64,000 nucleotides of DNA from NCBI RefSeq assembly GCF_009932355.1, contig NZ_LEKU01000003.1, forward strand, positions 1-64,000. Direction: 5' to 3'. Below the pieces are notes generated by a model. It had not been told where the DNA came from and searched no databases. It saw nothing but the letters and a program-made list of their open reading frames with translations. Shown here piece after piece: positions 51,928-59,598 of the stretch. Source of the stretch: Riemerella anatipestifer_E. GTDB taxonomy: Bacteria > Bacteroidota > Bacteroidia > Flavobacteriales > Weeksellaceae. Position 1 is the stretch's first letter; each line of letters starts with the position of its first letter. A program made the translations under genes and the position numbers.

Positions 51928-54669
51928 TTAAAAATTAAAGCTTAATCTAGAAAATACATATCTCCCATTGAGACCAAACTGAGAAGTCGCTCGTGTGTAA
52001 ACAAACTGTCCGTTATTAGTAGAAGCAGAAATATTTCTACTAGGATAAACATCAAACAAGTTATTAGCTCCTAATGTAAATGTAATTTTAGGAGAAAAGG
52101 CATACCCAAATGATAGGTCTGTGATAACTCTATCCGTCATTATTTGATGCTCGTTAGGTAATGTAACGCCATCTCCATTAGCATCTACAACATCTGCTCC
52201 CGTTACTTTTCCGAAGTAGCTATTTCTTAAGTAAACATTCAGTTTTTTATAACTAAGAGTATGAGAAAGCCCTGCCTTAAACCTAGGTATAGCTTCTTCT
52301 ACATAAATCCTAGAACGCTCAGAGAAGTAAGTTCCGTCTAAACCTGCCGCTTTAAGCACTGGTGAAGAATGTATCTCCCCTACCTTTCGCGTTTGATTAA
52401 GATTAAGTGCAAAATCATTGGTAAGTTTAAAATCATTGTTTTTAAAATCGTGGCTGATTACAATGTCTAGACCTTTAGTTTCTGTATCTATGGCATTGGC
52501 AAAAAACTGTGCTGCACTTACATTAGCTTGTGCGAATAGATTTTGCAATTCGGTATTAGCTCCAGCTCTAAAGGTATCTGTAAGCACCACTCTATTGTTG
52601 ATACGAATAAAATAAGCATCTCCTGTGATACTTAGCCTCACGGACGGAATACGATAGGTAAACCCTGCACTTACCGATTGTGACGTTTCTTGCTTAAGTT
52701 TAGGAATACCCAACAAACTCGCTATTTTGGAATGGTTATTAAAAGTACCTACCTCCTGCAATTGTCCATCAAAGAAAAGTGTAGAGGTAGTATTATAATA
52801 AATCTGGTGTACAGATGGAGCTCTAAACCCTGTAGAACCCGCTAGACGAAAATTAAGATTATCCGTTGCTTTTATTCTAGAGGCTAGTTTGTAGTTTAGT
52901 GTAGAACCAAAATCCGAATAATTTTCAAAACGAGCTGCCGCCGCTACTAAAACTCTTTTCGTAAAATTAGCTTCTACATCTGCATAGAAAGCATAAGAGT
53001 TTCTACCATTACTACCTGCATTTTCTGTACGGAAACCACCAAATACTTGTGAACCACCAGGTAAAGTATTCCCGAAGAAATCAGTTGGTTTTTGGCTATT
53101 CGGCGTTTGTGCCGTTTGTGGGTTACCAAACACATCATAGGAAAGATAAGAAGCAGGCTCGCCTTCTCTAATTTTAAAGTTTTCGGTTCTTTGCTCTGCT
53201 CCAAAGGCTAGGTTAAGCCCTTCCCAAACATCATATCCTCTATAAACATCTAAATTAATTGTGTTTTGAAGAAAACGCAATCCTCCTGCATCAAATTCGC
53301 TTGGAGAATTGAACCTCAACGAGGTATTGCCAGAGTTTATTACATTATAATCAAAGCTATTTTGCCCAAAGGTATTACTTAAATCTACTCGCCACGCTCC
53401 TAAATTACCTTTAATACCTGCCGCTAACGAAAGGTCTTCTATATTGGTATTGATGTTAGGAAGATAACCATTAAGATTAAGCCCTGTAAAGGTTCTAGAC
53501 TGGTTGGGTCTTCGGTAGAAGCCACCTGAAGTTCCGTTTCTGAAGCCATATCCTCCAAAAGTATAGACTTTCCATACATCATTCAGTGGAACTTCTATAT
53601 TCGCAAAAAACTGGTGAGTACTTAATTTAGATTGCCCTACAATCATATTAAAATCTCTTCGGTTAAGTCCTCTGTACGCCAATTCTTGGTTGGTAACATC
53701 TTCCGAGAGAATTTTCTGCAAATCGCTAATATTGTTGGCGGATTGTACTCTTTTTTGGAAATCAGAACTAAAATAAGATACTTTTTGAGCATAATTATGA
53801 ATATAATCTACCAACTGCTGCTGGTTGGGCGTGGTATTGATATTCGTGAATAGTGAGGATAGATTAACGCCTCCCTCTGCTGCTCTTTGTTCTATAGCAT
53901 TATAAGCATTAAAGATTTTCCCTTCCTCCTCGTTGGCACGATAAGTAGGATTTCTAAATTGAGAAGACCACGTAAGATTATAGAAACCACCTTTAGAGCC
54001 TATCTTATTACCGTAGTTTAAATCTACCTGAAAAGTCTCTCCATCTATTCCTTTGGTGTGATTATTAGAAGCTTTACTTGGGTTAGCCCCAAAGGAGAGT
54101 TGCCCCTCTAGTTTGCCTGTATTTCTTTTAAGATTGAGGTTCATTACCCCTGCAATAGCATCAGAACCATATTGTGCAGAAGCACCATCTCTAAGCACTT
54201 CTATTTTACTAAGTGCAAAGGCTGGTATAGCGTTAAGGTCAGTACCTACAGTACCTCTCCCTGGCGTCCCATTAACATTGATGAGAGCAGATGTGTGTCT
54301 CCTTTTACCATTAACTAATACCAAGACTTGGTCTGGACCTAAACCTCTAAGCTGTGCAGGGTCTAGGTGGTCTGTACCGTCGGCTCCCGTTTGTACGGTG
54401 GAAGTAAATGATGGAGCTACTACATTCAGCATTTGGTTAATATTGGTTTGAGGTAATGTAACGCTCATTTTCTGAACATCAAACACATCTACTGGCACGG
54501 GGCTATCCGTTTTAGAGCGAGCTCCAGAACGGCTCCCTAGTAGTACTACCTCTTCTACTTGTTTAGTTTTTACAGAATCTTTTTTGCTCTGCCCATAAAA
54601 TTCACCTCCTGCAAAAAATAACACTGAGGCTGTAAGGAGATAAGACTTCTTTTGTAATGAATTTTTCAT
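51928..54669 (-). CDS. TonB-dependent outer-membrane receptor under attenuator control
   Basis: 913 aa. Signal peptide about 1-26. The TonB box is about 36-42 (VEEVVLLG). The plug at about 55-175 has PAQLRGLGPDQVLVLVNGKRR and ALSKIEVLRDGASAQYGSDAIAG. A large barrel ends YVFSRLSFNF. There is no carboxypeptidase-like domain. The substrate is unknown. Upstream lies a 200-base leader with a Cys/Met-containing leader peptide, an antiterminator and a terminator, so the substrate may be a sulfur compound, thiol or peptide; this is inference. The neighbouring POT peptide transporter fits such a role. Confidence 0.9.
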   Translation of the reverse strand: MKNSLQKKSYLLTASVLFFAGGEFYGQSKKDSVKTKQVEEVVLLGSRSGARSKTDSPVPVDVFDVQKMSVTLPQTNINQMLNVVAPSFTSTVQTGADGTDHLDPAQLRGLGPDQVLVLVNGKRRHTSALINVNGTPGRGTVGTDLNAIPAFALSKIEVLRDGASAQYGSDAIAGVMNLNLKRNTGKLEGQLSFGANPSKASNNHTKGIDGETFQVDLNYGNKIGSKGGFYNLTWSSQFRNPTYRANEEEGKIFNAYNAIEQRAAEGGVNLSSLFTNINTTPNQQQLVDYIHNYAQKVSYFSSDFQKRVQSANNISDLQKILSEDVTNQELAYRGLNRRDFNMIVGQSKLSTHQFFANIEVPLNDVWKVYTFGGYGFRNGTSGGFYRRPNQSRTFTGLNLNGYLPNINTNIEDLSLAAGIKGNLGAWRVDLSNTFGQNSFDYNVINSGNTSLRFNSPSEFDAGGLRFLQNTINLDVYRGYDVWEGLNLAFGAEQRTENFKIREGEPASYLSYDVFGNPQTAQTPNSQKPTDFFGNTLPGGSQVFGGFRTENAGSNGRNSYAFYADVEANFTKRVLVAAAARFENYSDFGSTLNYKLASRIKATDNLNFRLAGSTGFRAPSVHQIYYNTTSTLFFDGQLQEVGTFNNHSKIASLLGIPKLKQETSQSVSAGFTYRIPSVRLSITGDAYFIRINNRVVLTDTFRAGANTELQNLFAQANVSAAQFFANAIDTETKGLDIVISHDFKNNDFKLTNDFALNLNQTRKVGEIHSSPVLKAAGLDGTYFSERSRIYVEEAIPRFKAGLSHTLSYKKLNVYLRNSYFGKVTGADVVDANGDGVTLPNEHQIMTDRVITDLSFGYAFSPKITFTLGANNLFDVYPSRNISASTNNGQFVYTRATSQFGLNGRYVFSRLSFNF

Positions 54670-54701
54670 ATTATATATTTTTATAGATTATCTTTAGTAA
54701 T

Positions 54702-54733
54702 AAAAAAAACCGCTTACTTTTTTCAAGTAGCGG
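54702..54733 (-). terminator. Attenuator terminator upstream of TonB receptor
   Basis: On the minus strand CCGCTACTT (54733-54725) pairs with AAGTAAGCGG (54719-54710) with one bulged base, followed by eight T. It lies inside the leader, 33 bases before the receptor ATG. Its 5' arm overlaps ATAGCCGC (54737-54730), which can pair instead with GCGGCTAT in the leader ORF. Confidence 0.85.
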
Positions 54734-54770
54734 CTATATTTATTCTTGTTTGTATATTATCTGTTTCTTT

Positions 54771-54830
54771 TTAACCTAATGTACAACCAATAGCCGCATC
54801 CTGTAAAAGACACATCATGAAACACGGCAT
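54771..54830 (-). CDS. 19-aa Cys/Met-containing leader peptide
   Basis: ATG (54830-54828) to TAA (54773-54771) encodes MPCFMMCLLQDAAIGCTLG. Cys occurs at codons 3, 7 and 16 and Met at 1, 5 and 6. It lies downstream of a strong promoter and upstream of a terminator, ahead of the TonB receptor gene. The codons GCGGCTAT (54797-54790) are exactly complementary to ATAGCCGC (54737-54730), part of the terminator 5' arm. This is the architecture of ribosome-mediated transcription attenuation sensing Cys or Met charging. The ORF is too short for standard gene callers. Confidence 0.65.
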   Translation of the reverse strand: MPCFMMCLLQDAAIGCTLG

Positions 54831-54873
54831 TATTGAAATATTTTTATACACTTAAAATGGTTATTTAATGATG

Positions 54874-54903
54874 CAAATGTATTTACAATAATTGATTCTG
54901 CAA
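54874..54903 (-). promoter_or_regulatory. Promoter of the attenuated TonB receptor transcript
   Basis: TTG (54903-54901, in TTTTG), a spacer of exactly 19 bases and TACATTTG (54881-54874) perfectly match the Bacteroidota consensus. Transcription should start near 54867, about 37 bases before the leader-peptide ATG. Confidence 0.8.
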
Positions 54904-54989
54904 AATTTTAAACTACTTTTTTAATACAGAGAGATTAAATTCTATTACTTTCTTTTTTCTAAATTTGCCTTCAATAAAAAAACATCAAA

Positions 54990-56999
54990 ATGTCCCTAGA
55001 CGATATTAAGCATAAAATAGAGGAACTAAGAGAAGAGCTACATCAACACAATTATAACTATTATGTTTTAGATACTCCTAGTATTTCAGACTATGAATTT
55101 GATATGATGCTAGAAGAGTTGAAAAACTTAGAACTCGCTTACCCAGAATTTATAGATGAAAACTCTCCTACACAAAGAGTTGGCGGAAATATTACCAAAA
55201 ATTTTCCCACGATAAAACATCGCTACCGAATGTACTCTTTGGATAACTCGTATAATTTTGACGATTTATCAGATTGGCAAAATCGTTTAGTTAAAAGTTT
55301 AGAAACTGATGATATAGAATATGTAGCAGAACTAAAATACGACGGAGCATCTATCTCTATACTTTACGAAAACGGAGCATTAAAACAAGCCGTTACTAGG
55401 GGCGACGGTTTCCAAGGGGACGAAATTACCGCAAACATCAAAACCATTTCGGACATTCCGCTAAAGATTAAGGGCGATTATCCAAATAGCTTCTACATCA
55501 GAGGAGAAATCTATCTTACAAAAAAGAATTTCACACTCATCAATCAATCTCGGGAAGAGGAAGGTTTAGACCTCTTTATGAATCCTAGAAACACCGCCAG
55601 CGGAAGCCTTAAAATGCAAGACAGCACCGAAGTCAGAAAACGAAAACTCTCAGCGGTGCTTTATCAAGTAGTTTCGGAGGATACCTTTGCAAAAACACAT
55701 TGGGAACTTTTGGAACAAACTAAAAATTGGGGATTCAAAACTTCACAACAAGCCAAACTTTGCAAAAACTTAGACGAAGTAAAAGCCTTTATTAACTATT
55801 GGGATAAAGAAAGACAACATCTTGATTTCGAAATAGATGGTATTGTAATTAAAGTTAATAGCCTTAAACAACAACAACTGCTAGGTTATACCGCTAAATC
55901 TCCAAGATGGGCAATGGCCTATAAATTTAAAGCAGAAAAGGTAGAAACACAACTAGAAAGTATTTCCTACCAAGTAGGGCGTACTGGAGCCATAACCCCT
56001 GTAGCCAATTTAAAACCAGTGCTCCTAGCAGGAACGGTGGTAAAAAGAGCCTCTCTACACAACGAGGATATCATAAGAAAACTCAACCTGCACAATCAAG
56101 ATTTTGTTTATGTAGAAAAAGGCGGAGAAATTATCCCAAAAATAGTGGGGGTTAATGAGGAAAAAAGACAATCAAATGCAGTATTAGTAGAGTATATCAG
56201 CCATTGTCCAGAGTGCAATACGCCACTGGTGAGAAACGAAGGCGAAGCCGCACATTTTTGTCCCAATGAAGCCCATTGTCCTCCACAGGTAGTTGGAAAA
56301 ATGATACATTATGTTTCTAGAAAAGCCCTCAATATAGAAAATTTAGGCTCCGAAACTATAGAACAACTTTTCAGAGAGAGGCTGATTTCCAATATCGCTG
56401 ATTTTTATATCCTTACCAAAGAGCAGTTGTTGCCACTAGAAAGAATGGCAGAAAAGTCTGCTCAGAACATTTTGGAAGGCATTGAAAAATCCAAAAAAAT
56501 TCCATTTGAAAAAGTGCTATTTGGTTTAGGGATTAAACATGTAGGTGAAACTGTAGCCAAAAAATTGGTAAAAAACTTTCATACTATTGATGGGCTAAAA
56601 AAAGCCACCCTAGAAGAGCTTACAGAGGTAGAAGATGTGGGTATAAAGATAGCTGAAAGCCTCGTTAATTACTTTCAGAATGAAGAAAATATTGAAATCT
56701 TAAATAGACTCAAATATTACGGTATCCAACTAGAACAAGAAGAAAATACCAGCACAAAAGTAAGTAATGCTTTAGAAGGCAAGACCTTTCTATTTACTGG
56801 CAAATTATCCCTATTCACTAGAGAGCAAGCCGAGGAAATGGTAGAAAAGCATGGTGGCAAAAACATTTCCGCCGTATCCAAAAACCTCAACTATTTGGTA
56901 GTGGGCGAAAAGGCAGGAAGCAAACTTAAAAAAGCCCAAACTCTAGGCACGGTAATCATATTAGACGAACAAGAATTTTTGGATTTGATAAATGACTAA
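54990..56999 (+). CDS. ligA: NAD-dependent DNA ligase LigA
   Basis: 669 aa, full length. It has the Ia domain start (HNYNYYVLDTPSISDYEFD), the adenylated Lys 116 in AELKYDGASI, MNPRNTASGSLKMQD (about 200-214), the OB fold, a C4 zinc finger (about 408-431, CPECNTPL to FCPNEAHCP), helix-hairpin-helix repeats and a BRCT domain (about 590-669). It seals nicks in replication and repair. TAAATTTG (54960-54967) is the likely -7 element. Its 3' end overlaps the convergent XRE gene by 4 bases. Confidence 0.97.
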   Translation: MSLDDIKHKIEELREELHQHNYNYYVLDTPSISDYEFDMMLEELKNLELAYPEFIDENSPTQRVGGNITKNFPTIKHRYRMYSLDNSYNFDDLSDWQNRLVKSLETDDIEYVAELKYDGASISILYENGALKQAVTRGDGFQGDEITANIKTISDIPLKIKGDYPNSFYIRGEIYLTKKNFTLINQSREEEGLDLFMNPRNTASGSLKMQDSTEVRKRKLSAVLYQVVSEDTFAKTHWELLEQTKNWGFKTSQQAKLCKNLDEVKAFINYWDKERQHLDFEIDGIVIKVNSLKQQQLLGYTAKSPRWAMAYKFKAEKVETQLESISYQVGRTGAITPVANLKPVLLAGTVVKRASLHNEDIIRKLNLHNQDFVYVEKGGEIIPKIVGVNEEKRQSNAVLVEYISHCPECNTPLVRNEGEAAHFCPNEAHCPPQVVGKMIHYVSRKALNIENLGSETIEQLFRERLISNIADFYILTKEQLLPLERMAEKSAQNILEGIEKSKKIPFEKVLFGLGIKHVGETVAKKLVKNFHTIDGLKKATLEELTEVEDVGIKIAESLVNYFQNEENIEILNRLKYYGIQLEQEENTSTKVSNALEGKTFLFTGKLSLFTREQAEEMVEKHGGKNISAVSKNLNYLVVGEKAGSKLKKAQTLGTVIILDEQEFLDLIND

Positions 57000-57592
57000 G
57001 ATATTTTTAGTGTTTTTTCTATATAATCTAGCCTATTCATAATATCATTTATAGGATTGGTATTTTGATTAGAATAAATACAACCCACGATTAAAAAGCA
57101 TTCTTCATTAACATTAGGAGTACTGCTTATATAAGACTTTTCGGGGGTGAAAATAAGGTATTGTCCTCTATTTTCACCCTTTTGGTAATTTTTTCTAAGC
57201 AACAAAATATCTTTATTCTGATAAAAATGATTACCCTCTATTTTAGAAGTTACTTCCAAAGAATATTCTACATTTACAAACAAAGAAGGCTCAACTTTAA
57301 TTGGATAAAATTCTTTTTTACTTTCAGTAATATTTTCTTTCTTGTAGATTAAATCTTCCACTTCCTCAAAATTAGCTAATTGATTAACCGTAAGAGGTTT
57401 AGATATCAAATCATCTGTTTTCATATCTAAAAATTGAGCAATTCTAAGAAGAGTTTCTACCTTAGGTTCGGCCCTGCCATCTTCGTAGGAACTTATAATT
57501 CCTCTCGTTAAGTTCAACATATCCGCAAATGCTTGTTGAGAAAGCCCCTTTATTTGCCTTATTTTTTTTATATTAGTACCGAAATAAGTCAT
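56996..57592 (-). CDS. XRE-family regulator
   Basis: 198 aa from ATG 57592; a TTG 21 bases upstream lies inside the operator repeat and is less likely. The HTH_3 domain is at about 5-62 (IKKIRQIKGLSQQAFADMLNLTRGIISSYEDGRAEP). The C-terminal half is a beta-rich domain possibly related to S24/LexA-type sensor folds but without a Ser/Lys dyad that I can see, and it ends with a short helix. It is divergent from the PspA-flotillin operon, with the same 20-bp sequence at both promoters, so it is the probable regulator of both. Confidence 0.88.
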   Translation of the reverse strand: MTYFGTNIKKIRQIKGLSQQAFADMLNLTRGIISSYEDGRAEPKVETLLRIAQFLDMKTDDLISKPLTVNQLANFEEVEDLIYKKENITESKKEFYPIKVEPSLFVNVEYSLEVTSKIEGNHFYQNKDILLLRKNYQKGENRGQYLIFTPEKSYISSTPNVNEECFLIVGCIYSNQNTNPINDIMNRLDYIEKTLKIS

Positions 57593-57594
57593 AA

Positions 57595-57696
57595 TTGCTA
57601 ATATTTTATGCAAAACTAAAAAATATTTTTCTTTTTAATGTTAAAAATATTTGCAATTTTAATTTTTATAATTATATTTGCATAAAATATTAGCAA
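57595..57696. promoter_or_regulatory. Divergent operator-promoter region with perfect 20-bp inverted repeat
   Basis: TTTGCATAAAATATTAGCAA occurs at 57677-57696 and as its exact reverse complement at 57595-57614. Each copy begins with the TTTG of a -7 element: TATATTTG (57673-57680) for the plus operon and TAGTTTTG (57618-57611) for the XRE gene. Both therefore cover the transcription starts. They are the likely XRE binding sites. A half-like TATTTGCAA lies between them (57649-57657). Confidence 0.8.
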
Positions 57697-57707
57697 AATT
57701 ATTAACT

Positions 57708-58109
57708 ATGAAACAGCTTAATTTATTTCAAACCATTAGAGAATGGTTATTAGAATGGGAGTTTCAACTCATATACGAGAGTGCAGACAATAAAGTATTC
57801 ATCATTGAAAAAGAAACAGATGGCATTAAAAATATGATGATAGCCATTGCTCCACAAATTCTCATCGTAGAACAGTTTCTATTTTATTGCAAAAATAATA
57901 AGCAAAATATATTTAAGGAACTTCTAATTAAGAATAGAGATATTGTTCACGGAGCTTTTGTACTAGACGAAACAGGAGAAAAGGTAATTTTTCGCAACAC
58001 TTTACAAACAGAGAATTTGGACCAAAACGAGCTTATGTCAACCATAAATTCACTAAGTTTGTTATTAAGTGAGTATTCATCGGAAATGATAGAATATAGT
58101 AAAGATTAG
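57708..58109 (+). CDS. YjfI (DUF2170)/YbjN-like small protein
   Basis: 133 aa from ATG 57708 (the longer frame starts within the operator). The fold looks like YbjN or type III chaperone-like proteins. Length and text (IAPQILIVEQFLFYCKNNKQ, ELLIKNRDIVHGAFVLDETG, late acidic helix SLSLLLSEYSSEMIEY) resemble YjfI/DUF2170, which accompanies PspA homologues in enterobacteria. It is the first gene of the operon after the XRE-controlled promoter, consistent with a PspA partner. The assignment is moderate and needs a profile search. Confidence 0.6.
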   Translation: MKQLNLFQTIREWLLEWEFQLIYESADNKVFIIEKETDGIKNMMIAIAPQILIVEQFLFYCKNNKQNIFKELLIKNRDIVHGAFVLDETGEKVIFRNTLQTENLDQNELMSTINSLSLLLSEYSSEMIEYSKD

Positions 58110-58113
58110 CACT

Positions 58114-58170
58114 ATGGCATACTTACTCGTTACCTTAATTTACTTTATCTTAGAATTATTATTAACCTAA
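58114..58170 (+). CDS. Possible 18-aa hydrophobic peptide
   Basis: ATG 58114 to TAA 58170 encodes MAYLLVTLIYFILELLLT, a single hydrophobic helix. It starts 4 bases after the YjfI-like stop and ends 15 bases before pspA, filling that gap. It resembles small membrane peptides that recruit PspA-type proteins, but coding status is unproven. Confidence 0.35.
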   Translation: MAYLLVTLIYFILELLLT

Positions 58171-58185
58171 TTAAAAAAATAAAAA

Positions 58186-58887
58186 ATGAACATACTTAAA
58201 AGACTTTTCAGAATAGGCAATGCAGAAACTCACGCTGCAATAGATAAATTAGAAGATCCTATTAAAATGACCGAACAAGGCATTAGAGAAATGAAAGACC
58301 AGCTAAGCAAAAGCATAGATGCTCTAGCCCAAGTGAAAGCCTTAGCAATAAGAAGAAAAAACGAACAAACAGCCTTAGAGAACCAAGCGGAAGAGTATCA
58401 AAGTAAAGCCATTATTCTCGTTCAAAAGGGAATGAAGGAAGAAATGCCAACCGAAGAGGCGGATAGATTAGCTAAGGAAGCTCTTAAAAAGAAGGAACTT
58501 TCTTTAGCCGATTCTAAAATCGCAGAAACCGACCGTAAAAAATTAGAAAGTGATGTTGAGAAAATGCAAACAAATATCAATACGCTTAAATCCAACATTG
58601 CCAAATGGGAAAGCGAACTAAAAACTTTAAAAGCAAGAGTACAGGTAAGCCAAGCTACTAAAGACATTAACCAAAAAATGTCTCAACTTTCAAACGATAG
58701 CACCATAGGTATGCTAGAAAAAATGAAAGAAAAAGTACTTCAGCAAGAAGCAGTTGCAGATGCTTATGGAGAAATAGCCAATGCTAGCAAAAGTATAGAT
58801 GAGGAAATCAATCAAGCGGCGGACACCTCTAATGCAAAAGCAGAAACAGCATTAGCAGCACTGAAAGAACAACTTAAAAATTCCTAA
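58186..58887 (+). CDS. pspA: PspA/IM30-family envelope stress protein
   Basis: 233 aa. It begins MNILKRLFRIGNAETHAAID, with the amphipathic N-terminal helix that binds membrane, and the rest is long coiled coil (KLEDPIKMTEQGIREMKDQL to QVSQATKDINQKMSQLSND), as in PspA, IM30 and YjfJ. Such proteins form ESCRT-III-like rings and protect the inner membrane. The ending (AKAETALAALKEQLKNS) lacks a longer tail. Neighbours are a YjfI-like gene upstream and NfeD-like and flotillin genes downstream. Confidence 0.92.
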   Translation: MNILKRLFRIGNAETHAAIDKLEDPIKMTEQGIREMKDQLSKSIDALAQVKALAIRRKNEQTALENQAEEYQSKAIILVQKGMKEEMPTEEADRLAKEALKKKELSLADSKIAETDRKKLESDVEKMQTNINTLKSNIAKWESELKTLKARVQVSQATKDINQKMSQLSNDSTIGMLEKMKEKVLQQEAVADAYGEIANASKSIDEEINQAADTSNAKAETALAALKEQLKNS

Positions 58888-58893
58888 TCCACA

Positions 58894-59547
58894 ATGACGA
58901 TCCAAGAGCTTATAGAAGTATCTTTCAATCCAGCCAATACCGTACTAAGTATATTACTCATTTTAAGCGTATTGTATTGGCTACTTACTATGTTTTCTGG
59001 CTTAGGAGACTTTGATTTAGACCTAGATTTAGAACCCGATGGGATAGCCATTAAAAATCCAGATGGAACGCTAGAGGTACCTCATGAACCATCTGCATTT
59101 ATTCAGTTTCTAAAGTTTTTGAACTTAGATATTGTTCCTATCACTTTCTTTTTAACCTTAGTATTGCTTTTTACTTGGCTTATCAATGTTAATATCAGTT
59201 ACTTTATTCCATTACCACAGTGGGCGTATTTTGTAACGATATTTCCTGCTTTTTTTATAAGTTTGTTTATCAGTAAATATATGTCTATGCCTTTAAAACC
59301 AATATTTAAAGAGATTAATCATAAAGGAGAAATAGCATACGACTATTTAGGGAGAGTAGGCACACTAAAATCTAGTATAGAACAAGATAAAATAGGCATG
59401 ATAGAACTAGTTATCAACCAAGACCCAATTAAGCTATTGGTAAAAAGCAAAGACGGAATACCTTTAAAAGAAAACGACAAAGTCATCATTATAGATGAAC
59501 ACCCTGATAAGAAATACTATTTCGTAGAGAAATACTATGAGCTTTAA
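58894..59547 (+). CDS. NfeD/YqiJ-like membrane protein with OB-fold tail
   Basis: 217 aa with three membrane segments (SILLILSVLYWLLTMF; ITFFLTLVLLFTWLI; FVTIFPAFFISLFIS) and a C-terminal OB-like beta domain of about 75 residues (IAYDYLGRVGTLKSSIEQDK; NDKVIIIDEHPDKKYYFV). This is the YqiJ layout: an NfeD-like partner of the YqiK flotillin that follows 51 bases later. It starts 6 bases after pspA. It probably organises flotillin at inner-membrane microdomains. Confidence 0.82.
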   Translation: MTIQELIEVSFNPANTVLSILLILSVLYWLLTMFSGLGDFDLDLDLEPDGIAIKNPDGTLEVPHEPSAFIQFLKFLNLDIVPITFFLTLVLLFTWLINVNISYFIPLPQWAYFVTIFPAFFISLFISKYMSMPLKPIFKEINHKGEIAYDYLGRVGTLKSSIEQDKIGMIELVINQDPIKLLVKSKDGIPLKENDKVIIIDEHPDKKYYFVEKYYEL

Positions 59548-59598
59548 TAACCAAAATCATGAAAAACAAACTATCATTAAAAAATAAATTAAACTAAT

